NCBI GenBank assembly: GCA_023413015.1
Contig: JAEZQR010000057.1
Span: 1 to 18,293, forward strand
Length of the DNA: 18,293 nt
Source of the DNA: Pseudomonadota bacterium
GTDB lineage: Bacteria > Pseudomonadota > Alphaproteobacteria > Sphingomonadales > Sphingomonadaceae
Direction of reading: 5' to 3'
A program made the position numbers and the translations under genes. The notes under the pieces were generated by a model, which was not told the DNA's origin, did not search any database, and saw nothing but the letters and a program-made list of their open reading frames with translations. Of the stretch, positions 10,633 through 17,216 are shown piece by piece; within the stretch, counting starts at the first letter, position 1, and each line of letters opens with the position of its first letter.

Positions 10633-10670
10633 AAAAAAGAAAGAGGCGGCGGGAAGAACCCGCCGCCTCT
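10633..10670 (-). terminator. Intrinsic terminator between the TonB receptor and the TPR-enzyme genes
   Basis: Read on the minus strand, a 12-bp GC-rich stem (10670-10659 with 10653-10642) closes on a 5-nt loop and is followed by TTTCTTTTTT. It starts about 27 nt after the receptor stop and ends about 20 nt before the hydroxylase start. It should stop most receptor transcripts; the three enzymes would then depend on read-through or on a promoter not evident in the 82-nt gap. Confidence 0.9.
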
Positions 10671-10696
10671 CATACTACTGCTAGTGCTCGGTACAA

Positions 10697-13600
10697 TTAG
10701 AAGTCGAGCGTCACGCCGACGTAGATGTACCGGCCGAGCGCGTCATACACCTGCGGGAACGTGTTGCCGCTGCAGAAGGTGCCCGGGCAGGCATTGATGA
10801 CTGCGCTGCTGCCGTTCGAACCGATGATCGGCGGATCCCGATCGAGCAGGTTCTGGACGCCTACGCGGAAGTTGTAGGAGTTCTGAACGCTGAAGGTCGC
10901 CGCCAGGTCGAAGTAGCTTTGCGCCGGGATCTTCTCGTTGACCGGCGCAAAGGCTCCGGTCAGCGATGGGTTGCTGCTCGTACGGTCGAGCTTGACCGAG
11001 TTGAAGTAGCGCCACCCAGCCGAGATGCCGAAGCCGTTCGGCATGTTGAAGCCGACGCGCATCCTGTGGCGCCACTCGGGGGTCGGGGTGCCGCAGACCA
11101 GACCGTAAAGCCCGGTGCAATCGTAAGGCGCCGACACGCCGTTGTCGGTGATCCACTTGTCGGTCCAGGTGCCGGTGAAGCTCAGGTTCGCCGTACCGAA
11201 CTCGCCGATCTCGCGCGAGTAGCTCGTGTTCACGTCGATGCCGCGAACCTTGAAGCTACCGAGGTTGAGCGGCCGATCTTCGATGAAGCCCGAGGGCGAA
11301 CGCCACAGCGAACCCGTCGCATCGCGATGGATGAGGCTGCAGAAGCTCGCAGCGCCGGTCAGGCCGCACTGCTCGAGGATGACGTCCTGGCCGATGGGCT
11401 GGATGACATCCTTCACCTTGATGTCGAACCAGTCGACCGTCGCCGCGAAGCCAGGCAGGAACGAAGGCTGCAGCACGACACCGAGCGATTTCGTCGTCGC
11501 CTTCTCCGGCTGCAGGTCGGCATTGCCGCCGATCAGGCCGTTGTACTGACCCGCGGGGTTGCCGGCGAGCTGCCCGTACTGCGCCGCCGACACGCCGGTC
11601 AGAGCGCACTGAGCAGCCGTGAAGTCCGGGGTAGCCCCCGTGCACGGATCGCCGTTGCCGTTGAGCGCGACGATGTTCGGCGAGAACAGTTCCTGGATGT
11701 TTGGCGCACGGACGGCGCGGTTGTAGCTGGCCCGGAACCGGACGTCGCGGACCGGCGCGAAGTCGACACCGAACTTGTACGCGTCGGTCGAGAAGCTGTT
11801 GCCGTTCGAGATCTCGTACTTCGAATAGCGGTAGCCCGCCTCGAGCGTGAGCGAATCGACGATGCCGTTCTCGATGATCGGCAGTCGCGTTTCGGCGAAG
11901 GCTTCCTTGACCGTGTACGAACCCTTGACGGCAACCGCGGCAGCGCCTTGGCCAGAGAGGTCGCCGGTCGTGAACGCCTGGTCGGTCTGGAAGTCCAGCG
12001 TTTCCTTGCGGTATTCGACACCGAAGTTCACGCCGAGGCCTGATTCGGCCCATGGCGTTTGCAGGCCGTACTCGCCGAGCAGACCCGTGACGTTGGCGCT
12101 CAACACCTGCGTTCCGTTGACGCCGCGCTGGAGGCCTGGCGTCGCCAGATAGTTGACGGCAGCCGGAGTCACCCCACCCAAGGCGAAGATGTCGTAGGGC
12201 ACGCAGTTGGGATCACTACGATCGAGCACGCTACGGCAGATGGCCGCACCCGTCGCCGGATCGGTAACGACGTCGGTCGCCCGGTTCAGGCGGGTAATCG
12301 AGAAGTCGTTCAGATAGGTGTCGGCGAAGTTGGTGCGGCCGTACAGATAATAGCCGTCATACGACCAGGCCGAGCTGAAGTCGCCCCGCATGCCGGCCAC
12401 GATGCGGTAGCTCGTATGCTGACGATCGTCCTGGCGCGGAGCACCTTCGACGTTACGGCGCAACGTCTGCAGGAAGCCACGGTTGTAGGTCCGCCCCGTC
12501 GTCGGATCAGTGAACACCAGTGCCGGCTGACCCTCCTCGACGATCGGGAAGCCCGTCTCGAAGATGCGCGTGACGAGGTTGTTCGGAGCGCAGATGATCG
12601 CGCGCTGCTGCGCCGAGAGCAGCGGGTTGTCGCAGTTGACGCTCAGCGTGTTGCCGAAGTTACCCGACGCGGCGATCTGGGCGACCGTGCGGTCGTCCAT
12701 CAACATCGCTTCGAGGTACGGCTTGAACGTATCGTTGATCTCATAGTTGGCGAAGAAGCCCGCCGTGTAGCGCTCGTCGGGACGCTGATAATAGTTGGTT
12801 GGCGCAAAGTTGAACGGTGTAGAGCCTGGAATGAAGGTGCGGTTGGCGCCGATCTGCCAGGTGTTCGAGTTCCAGTCGAAGAACGTGCCATTCGCCGACG
12901 TCGCCGAGCCGCCGCAATCGAGGAGGCGAGCCGGATCAGCCGCTACCTGCGCCGGCGTACGAGCCTGGCTGGCGCACGCCGAATAGTCGCGCTGGTCCTG
13001 GGTTACCTTGTCGAGCTTGCGGTAGCCGATATAGCCGACGGCGTGGCCGCGGCCGTCATCGAAGCTGCCGCCGAGCATGGCGGTGACGTCGACGGCACCG
13101 CCGTCGACAGTGTTACCCTGCGGATTGTTGAACCCGCGGCGCGCCAGCGCAGCGTCGAGCACCGTGCCGTTGTTGTTGTGCTGGAAGAAGCTGTACTGGC
13201 CGTCGATGCGGAAGCCTTCGAAGTCCGTATCGAGCACGAAGTTCACGACGCCGGCGACGGCGTCCGAACCATAGACCGACGAGGCGCCGCCCGTCAGGAC
13301 GTCGACGCGCTTCACGATCGACGCCGGGATAGCGTTGAGGTCGGCAGCCGACGACGACGGATCACCCGGCATCATGCGACGGCCGTTGACGAGAACCAGC
13401 GTGCGGGTCGAGCCGAGGTTACGCAGGTTGACAGTCGCGGTGCCGGTCGCGCCGTTCGAAAGGTTGCCGCCCTGGCTCGCGAACGCCTGGGGAAGGCTGT
13501 TCACCATATCCTCAATACGGACCGTGCCCTGCAGCTTGATATCGGCGTCGTTGATGACTGTGACCGGGCTGGTCGCCGTCAGGTTGGGCTGCGGAATGCG

Positions 13601-13789
13601 CGAGCCGGTGACGATGATCTCTTCCGCATCGGCAACATTAGCGCCCTGCGAGTTAACGTTCGTGGCCGACGGCGCATTCTCAACCGGACCGGTCGTCTGC
13701 GCATGCGCGACGCCGGCGTTGAGCATGATCGCCATGCCGCCGATCATCGTGCTCGCCAGAAGGCGATTTCGTTGCGTGCGGATCTTCAT
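10697..13789 (-). CDS. TonB-dependent outer-membrane receptor
   Basis: A 1030-aa outer-membrane importer powered by TonB-ExbB-ExbD. The ATG at 13789 is preferred over an upstream in-frame start at 13852, because AAGGGG lies 5 nt before it and it begins a clean signal peptide (basic MKIRTQRNR, hydrophobic core, AHA cleavage after residue 30). EEIIVTGSRI is the TonB-box region. The plug follows: PVTVINDADI, LRNLGSTRTLVLVNGRRM and SIVKRVDVLTGGASSVYGSDAVAGVVNFV. The remainder is a large beta-barrel ending in YIYVGVTLDF, the terminal Phe typical of BAM substrates. Fourteen cysteines fall in seven local pairs in the barrel region, probably in external loops. The plug wording matches the large receptor family common in sphingomonads and caulobacters, whose ligands are mostly unknown. 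It heads a cluster with TPR-fused hydroxylase, oxygenase and sulfotransferase genes. The ligand cannot be predicted. Confidence 0.95.
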   Translation of the reverse strand: MKIRTQRNRLLASTMIGGMAIMLNAGVAHAQTTGPVENAPSATNVNSQGANVADAEEIIVTGSRIPQPNLTATSPVTVINDADIKLQGTVRIEDMVNSLPQAFASQGGNLSNGATGTATVNLRNLGSTRTLVLVNGRRMMPGDPSSSAADLNAIPASIVKRVDVLTGGASSVYGSDAVAGVVNFVLDTDFEGFRIDGQYSFFQHNNNGTVLDAALARRGFNNPQGNTVDGGAVDVTAMLGGSFDDGRGHAVGYIGYRKLDKVTQDQRDYSACASQARTPAQVAADPARLLDCGGSATSANGTFFDWNSNTWQIGANRTFIPGSTPFNFAPTNYYQRPDERYTAGFFANYEINDTFKPYLEAMLMDDRTVAQIAASGNFGNTLSVNCDNPLLSAQQRAIICAPNNLVTRIFETGFPIVEEGQPALVFTDPTTGRTYNRGFLQTLRRNVEGAPRQDDRQHTSYRIVAGMRGDFSSAWSYDGYYLYGRTNFADTYLNDFSITRLNRATDVVTDPATGAAICRSVLDRSDPNCVPYDIFALGGVTPAAVNYLATPGLQRGVNGTQVLSANVTGLLGEYGLQTPWAESGLGVNFGVEYRKETLDFQTDQAFTTGDLSGQGAAAVAVKGSYTVKEAFAETRLPIIENGIVDSLTLEAGYRYSKYEISNGNSFSTDAYKFGVDFAPVRDVRFRASYNRAVRAPNIQELFSPNIVALNGNGDPCTGATPDFTAAQCALTGVSAAQYGQLAGNPAGQYNGLIGGNADLQPEKATTKSLGVVLQPSFLPGFAATVDWFDIKVKDVIQPIGQDVILEQCGLTGAASFCSLIHRDATGSLWRSPSGFIEDRPLNLGSFKVRGIDVNTSYSREIGEFGTANLSFTGTWTDKWITDNGVSAPYDCTGLYGLVCGTPTPEWRHRMRVGFNMPNGFGISAGWRYFNSVKLDRTSSNPSLTGAFAPVNEKIPAQSYFDLAATFSVQNSYNFRVGVQNLLDRDPPIIGSNGSSAVINACPGTFCSGNTFPQVYDALGRYIYVGVTLDF

Positions 13790-13872
13790 GAGCACCCCTT
13801 GTCCCTTATGTTGACTTGCTCGCTTTCGCCGCTCCCTCACAGGCAGACGCAAAGCAGTAATTCCCGACAGGA

Positions 13873-13913
13873 ACGTTACTGGCAGGTCACCAATGACGTT
13901 ACTGGCGGGTTAC
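13873..13913 (-). repeat. Two 18-bp direct repeats upstream of the receptor: candidate operator
   Basis: Copies at 13873-13890 and 13896-13913 match at 16 of 18 positions with a 23-bp period. Within them the core GTTAC/GTCAC occurs four times, starting at 13875, 13886, 13898 and 13909, that is every 11-12 bp, on one face of the helix. On the receptor strand it reads GTAAC or GTGAC. Tandem half-sites at about 11 bp are the usual pattern of OmpR/PhoB-class response regulators. The array ends 84 bp before the receptor start, a suitable place for an activator. No convincing -10 box was identified. Confidence 0.6.
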
Positions 13914-13977
13914 AGACGAGTGTAGAAAGGGGACGCAGCCGAAATCAATGCAGCCGGCCGTGAACGCCGCCTGAATA

Positions 13978-13983
13978 TTGACA
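13978..13983 (+). promoter_or_regulatory. Isolated TTGACA -35-like hexamer before the small exported protein
   Basis: A perfect TTGACA lies 55 nt upstream of the chosen ATG at 14038. No good -10 hexamer is found 16-18 nt downstream (the sequence there is ACACTT), so this is only a weak promoter candidate for the plus-strand gene of the divergent pair. Confidence 0.25.
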
Positions 13984-14037
13984 TATGTGGCCCGATGACC
14001 ACACTTCAGTTGTAGCGTAGGACCGGGGGAAATGCCG

Positions 14038-14562
14038 ATGAAGCACATACATACAGCTTGCGGTCTGACCATCATGGCTGCCGCCAGTGTGTTTCTGCCA
14101 TCGGCAACGCGTGCCAGTGAACAGAATGAGACATTTAAGGGCGTGATCGCCTGCCGGGACGTGGAAGACGATCGTGCTCGTCTTGCCTGCTTCGACAAAG
14201 CGGTCAAACGGATGGGCGAGGCCGAAGCAGCGGGCGAAATCAGGGTCGTGGATCGTGCACAAGTCCGCGCCACGAGGCGTCAGATCTTTGGCCTTAATCT
14301 ACCCAGACTTCCTGTTTTCGACTCGAAGAACGAAGAAGAGATAGAAAGCATCGAAACGGTCGCGAAGTCGGCACGACGCCTGCCCAACGGCGCATGGTCG
14401 ATCGTTCTTGAAGATGGCGCCGTCTGGCAGCAGACGGACAGCAAGCCGCTTGCCAGAAGCCCACGCGCAGGCTCGAAGATCGAAATTCGCCGCGGCGCTA
14501 TGGGCAGCTACTTCCTGCGAGTCGACAGCCAACCCGGCATTAAAGTGCGCCGAGAGAACTAG
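14038..14562 (+). CDS. Conserved exported protein of unknown function
   Basis: About 174 aa from the ATG at 14038; an in-frame ATG at 14032 sits only 2 nt after the GGGGG ribosome site (14025-14029), whereas 14038 has an 8-nt spacer. A signal peptide (MKHIHTACGLTIMAAASVFLPSATRA) is followed by FKGVIACRDVEDDRARLACFD, two cysteines with a D..ARLACFD pattern also seen in other small alphaproteobacterial periplasmic proteins. Then come VVDRAQVRATRRQIFGLNLP, an acidic EEEIESIE stretch and a small all-beta-looking end (GAWSIVLEDGAVWQQTD, then RAGSKIEIRRGAMGSYFLRV). It resembles hypothetical proteins recalled from sphingomonads, but no function is recognised. It is transcribed divergently from the TonB receptor across the direct-repeat region. 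The 38 nt after its stop hold AT-rich sequence without a clear hairpin. Confidence 0.8.
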   Translation: MKHIHTACGLTIMAAASVFLPSATRASEQNETFKGVIACRDVEDDRARLACFDKAVKRMGEAEAAGEIRVVDRAQVRATRRQIFGLNLPRLPVFDSKNEEEIESIETVAKSARRLPNGAWSIVLEDGAVWQQTDSKPLARSPRAGSKIEIRRGAMGSYFLRVDSQPGIKVRREN

Positions 14563-14600
14563 GTGATTATACGGCAATTAATCAGCTTAAATAACCGGTC

Positions 14601-15172
14601 TTAAGGAACAATTCGCAAGACCGCCGAAGTCAAGCCATCCGCCTTCAACAGCAGCTGTGGATCTATCCGCACCTCACCCCAGCTCAGCGCCCAGTGCAGG
14701 TGCGGTCTGGTAGCACAGCCGATCATGCCGATGGTACCGACGGGCTATCCCTTCGCTACGCGATCGCTGGGTTTCACGTCGATGCGCGACAGATGTCAGG
14801 AAGCTCTATAACAGGGCGTTGCCGTGGTCGATGATCAGCAGGTTGCCCTCGAGGTTGAACTTCGGCGGCGATTCCAGCACGACCGTGCCGCTCGCCGGCG
14901 CTACGACACCCGTACCGGCCGTCGCCGCCACATCGACGCCGGCATGCGGATTGCGCAGAACGCCGCCCAAGATGCGCTGCGAACCATAGACGCCGCTGAT
15001 CCGCCCTTTGGCGGGCCGGACGAACCTTTGGGTCCAGCCGCCCTGATCGTTGACGATCGAGCGAGCCTCCTTGACGCGGACGAGCTCGTCGCTCCGGAGC
15101 TTCTCATATTCCGGGTCGGGCTTGCTGCACTGAGCAAGCGATGGAATGCTCTCGATCTGCCACGTATGGGGG
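14601..15172 (-). pseudogene. Remnant of an M23 (LytM-type) peptidoglycan endopeptidase
   Basis: Translating the minus strand from about 15172 gives TWQIESIPSLAQCSKPD, a KVRxAR-like helix region (ELVRVKEARSIVND), then RFVRPAKGRISGVYGSQRI, NPHAGVDVAATAGTGVVAPA (first zinc ligands H and D) and LLIIDHGNAL, where a TAG at 14806-14808 stops it. A one-base frame change leads to HLSRIDVKPSDRVAKG, TGA (14796-14798) and TAG (14745-14747, a probable CAG to TAG change), then PVGTIGMIGCATRPHLHWAL with the HxH zinc motif, ending at TAA 14601-14603. The family is clear, and the gene is dead by at least one frameshift plus in-frame stops. It also lacks its 5' part: signal peptide and N-terminal domain are missing where rarA sequence begins. 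Intact homologues hydrolyse cell-wall peptide cross-links. Confidence 0.85.
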
Positions 15173-15178
15173 TGACGC

Positions 15179-15550
15179 GCAGCGCCTGCCTACGACTTCC
15201 TCGGGGGCTAAGGGCGAGCTGGCGATCGTGCAGGCCTGCCTCTATCTCGCCACCGCGCCCAAATCGAATGCGGCCTATACGGGGCGCAGAAGGCAGCGTG
15301 GCGGAGCGCGAAGGAGACTGGCTCGTTGATGCCGCCGATGAACATCGTCAACGCGCCCACCAAGCTGATGAAGAACCTCGGCTACGCCTACGATCATGAC
15401 GAGGCGGAGGGCTTCTCGGGCGCGAACTACTGGCCCGAGGAGATGCGCCCGCAGACCTTCTATACGCCCACCGAACGCGGGTTCGAGAAGCGTATCGCGG
15501 AACGGCTGGCCTATTGGGACGAGCTGCGGCGGGCGAAGCGGGACGCGTGA
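15179..15550 (+). pseudogene. rarA: 3' remnant of rarA (replication-associated recombination protein A / MgsA)
   Basis: Three pieces in alternating frames spell a RarA C-terminus. AYDFLG (15188-15205) ends at TAA 15209-15211. GELAIVQACLYLATAPKSNA runs on in the next frame to about 15275. After a second shift come QKAAWRSAKETGSLMPPMN, LNAP-like VNAPTKLMKNLGYAYDHD, FSGANYWPEEM and ERGFEKRIAERLAYWDELRR to the stop at 15548-15550. LATAPKSN and the FSG.NY.P segment are recognisable parts of the RarA tetramerisation domain. The whole AAA+ ATPase half, about three quarters of a normal 430-450 aa protein, is absent, and the two frame changes nearly cancel. A functional copy may exist elsewhere. It is still followed directly by the DUF429-like gene, whose GTG overlaps its TGA. 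Confidence 0.85.
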
Positions 15551-16398
15551 AGCCGTTCGAGCGTTTTATCGCGATCGACTGGACCGGCGCCAAGGGGCTC
15601 ACCCACCGCGCGATCCAGGCGGCCGAAGCCGAAGCCGGCGACGCGCCGCCCCGACTGCTGCGCCCCGGTCACCGCTGGTCGCGCGTCGAGATCTGCCGGC
15701 TGATCCAGGACATCGCCGATTCGGGCGAGCGCGTGCTGGTCGGCATCGACTGCTCCTTCTCGCTGCCGTTCGTCGATCGCGGTGCCTACTTCCCCGGTGA
15801 TGCGGACGAACCGCCCGGACCGCGCGAGCTGTGGGCCGAGATCGACCGGGTTGCGCGGGGCGAGCCCGATCTGGCCGCCCACGCCTACATCGAGCGCCGG
15901 CGTCGTCACTTCTGGTGCGGCGCGGCCGACGGGGTGCAGCGGCCATTCGCGCGGCTGCGCGTCGCCGAGGCCGTTCACCGCGAGCGGCGGATGGGCAATC
16001 CCTGCTCGCCCTATGTGCTGGTCGGCGCGAGCCAGGTCGGCAAGGCGACGCTGTCGGGGATGCGACTGCTGTCGAAGGTCGAGCATATGCCGATCTGGCC
16101 GTTCGATCCCCGGCCCGACGACGGCGCGCTGCTCGTCGAGATCTACTGCCAGACCTTCGCGCTCGACGGCGGTTTCCGCGGCAAGATCCGCACGCGCGAG
16201 CAGTTGAACACCGCGCTCGAACGTACCGGATCGCAACCGGCGCGCGATATTCCTGAGCATTTCGACGATCATGTCGGCGACGCGCTGATCTCGGCCGCCG
16301 GCCTGCGCCGGACCGCTGCCCTGCCCGCCTACTGGTCGCCCGCCCCTATGACGCCGGAGGTCGCCGCGACCGAGGGCTGGACGTTCGGCATCCTGTGA
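15547..16398 (+). CDS. DUF429-like protein (RNase H-like fold predicted)
   Basis: About 283 aa from the GTG at 15547, which overlaps the rarA remnant's TGA (GTGA). The longer open frame from 15514 is not used, because its added residues come from rarA sequence. Features: FIAIDWTGAKG with D11, VLVGIDCSFSLPF with D68, LLVEIYCQTFA, and a C-terminal HFDDHVGDALISAAGLR. Acidic residues on these strands fit the DUF429 pattern of an RNase H-like fold, but no enzymatic activity is established for the family as far as I know. There is no signal peptide or membrane helix, so it is probably cytosolic. It is translationally coupled to the next gene (GTG at 16395 overlaps its stop). The family assignment is from motif memory and is moderately certain; the function is unknown. 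Confidence 0.75.
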   Translation: MKPFERFIAIDWTGAKGLTHRAIQAAEAEAGDAPPRLLRPGHRWSRVEICRLIQDIADSGERVLVGIDCSFSLPFVDRGAYFPGDADEPPGPRELWAEIDRVARGEPDLAAHAYIERRRRHFWCGAADGVQRPFARLRVAEAVHRERRMGNPCSPYVLVGASQVGKATLSGMRLLSKVEHMPIWPFDPRPDDGALLVEIYCQTFALDGGFRGKIRTREQLNTALERTGSQPARDIPEHFDDHVGDALISAAGLRRTAALPAYWSPAPMTPEVAATEGWTFGIL

Positions 16399-16808
16399 CC
16401 GATAGCGCGACGATGCCCGCCACCGGACCGCATATCGCGCATGTCGCGCTCGTCGTGCGCGATTACGACGAGGCGATCGGCTTCTACGTCGGCAAGCTCG
16501 GCTTCGAGCTCGTCGAGGACCGGGCGATGTCGCCCGACAAGCGCTGGGTGTTGGTGCGCCCCGCGGGCGCCGAGACCGCCCTGCTGCTCGCGCGTGCCGC
16601 GAAAGACCGGCAGGAAGCCCACGTCGGCGACCAGACCGGCGGGCGCGTCTTCCTGTTCCTCCAGACCGACGACTTCGCGCGCGACCACCGGCGGTTCACC
16701 GAACGCGGCGTCCGCTTCCTCGAAGCGCCCCGGCACGAGAGCTACGGCATCGTCGCCGTGTTCGAGGACCTGTACGGCAACCGCTGGGACCTGATCGAAC
16801 GGCACTAG
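16395..16808 (+). CDS. VOC-fold (glyoxalase/bleomycin-resistance-like) protein
   Basis: A 137-aa single-module vicinal-oxygen-chelate protein. HIAHVALVVRDYDEAIGFYVGKLGFELVED is the classic first beta-alpha-beta unit, with H16 as a likely metal ligand. VFLFLQTDDF...RRFTERGVRFLEAP is the second unit, ending in VFEDLYGNRWDLIE with E135 as the usual last ligand. The family covers glyoxalase I, dioxygenases and antibiotic-binding proteins; this one cannot be assigned a substrate. The GTG at 16395 overlaps the DUF429 stop (GTGA); an internal ATG at 16413 is an alternative start, and neither has a strong ribosome site, so coupling probably drives translation. Confidence 0.9.
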   Translation: MTDSATMPATGPHIAHVALVVRDYDEAIGFYVGKLGFELVEDRAMSPDKRWVLVRPAGAETALLLARAAKDRQEAHVGDQTGGRVFLFLQTDDFARDHRRFTERGVRFLEAPRHESYGIVAVFEDLYGNRWDLIERH

Positions 16809-16841
16809 GGTTGATGGCATAAACCCGCTAGAGACGCCGGC

Positions 16842-17216
16842 ATGCCCTCTCTTCTCCTCGTCATGGCCGGCGGTGCGCTCGGTGCCGGCGCGCGCTACCT
16901 GTTCGGTATCGCCGCGGCCGGCGCGTTCGGCCTCGACTTTCCGTGGGGGACCTGGGGCGTCAACATCATCGGAGGGCTGCTGATGGGCCTGCTCGCGACC
17001 GTGGTGCCGCTCAGCGCCAATTCGGAATCCTGGCGCCTGTTCCTGGCCGTGGGCGTGCTCGGCGGCTTCACCACTTTCTCGGCCTTCTCATTGGAGCTGT
17101 TCAACATGTTCATGCGCGGCGAGGCGGCGCTCGGTGCGGCCTATGCGGTGTCGTCGGTCGCGGGATCGGTAGTGGCGCTGTGGGGCGGCGCGACCCTGGG
17201 ACGGACGCTGGCATGA
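16842..17216 (+). CDS. crcB: Fluoride ion channel CrcB (Fluc)
   Basis: A 124-aa, four-helix inner-membrane protein that exports fluoride as a dual-topology dimer. Signatures: GGALGAGARY at the start of helix 1, GTWGVNIIGG in helix 2 (the Asn lining the pore) and GVLGGFTTFSAFSLE in helix 3, containing the sodium-binding break and the Phe-box residues. Length is normal for the family. A single copy is present, as in homodimeric Fluc. The ATG at 16842 has only a weak ribosome site and follows the VOC gene by 33 nt. The following gene's ATG overlaps its TGA (ATGA at 17213-17216). Confidence 0.96.
   Translation: MPSLLLVMAGGALGAGARYLFGIAAAGAFGLDFPWGTWGVNIIGGLLMGLLATVVPLSANSESWRLFLAVGVLGGFTTFSAFSLELFNMFMRGEAALGAAYAVSSVAGSVVALWGGATLGRTLA

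Noticed and set aside
13852..13852. Upstream start for the TonB receptor (63 nt earlier)
   Set aside because: It would place 21 charged residues before the signal peptide and has no better ribosome site than the AAGGGG-preceded ATG at 13789.
12059..13963. Long plus-strand open frame (634 codons) opposite the TonB receptor
   Set aside because: It is antisense to a clear receptor, its residues are low-complexity (Arg/Val/Ala/Asp-rich), and no domain is recognisable; GC-rich codon use of the true gene creates it.
14901..15137. Minus-strand open frame of 78 codons over the M23 remnant
   Set aside because: It is in a different frame from the M23 homology and is Ser/Arg-rich, so it is a shadow.
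14824..15399. Plus-strand open frame of 191 codons across the M23/rarA junction
   Set aside because: It is antisense to the M23 homology and out of frame with the rarA pieces; an artefact of the decayed region.
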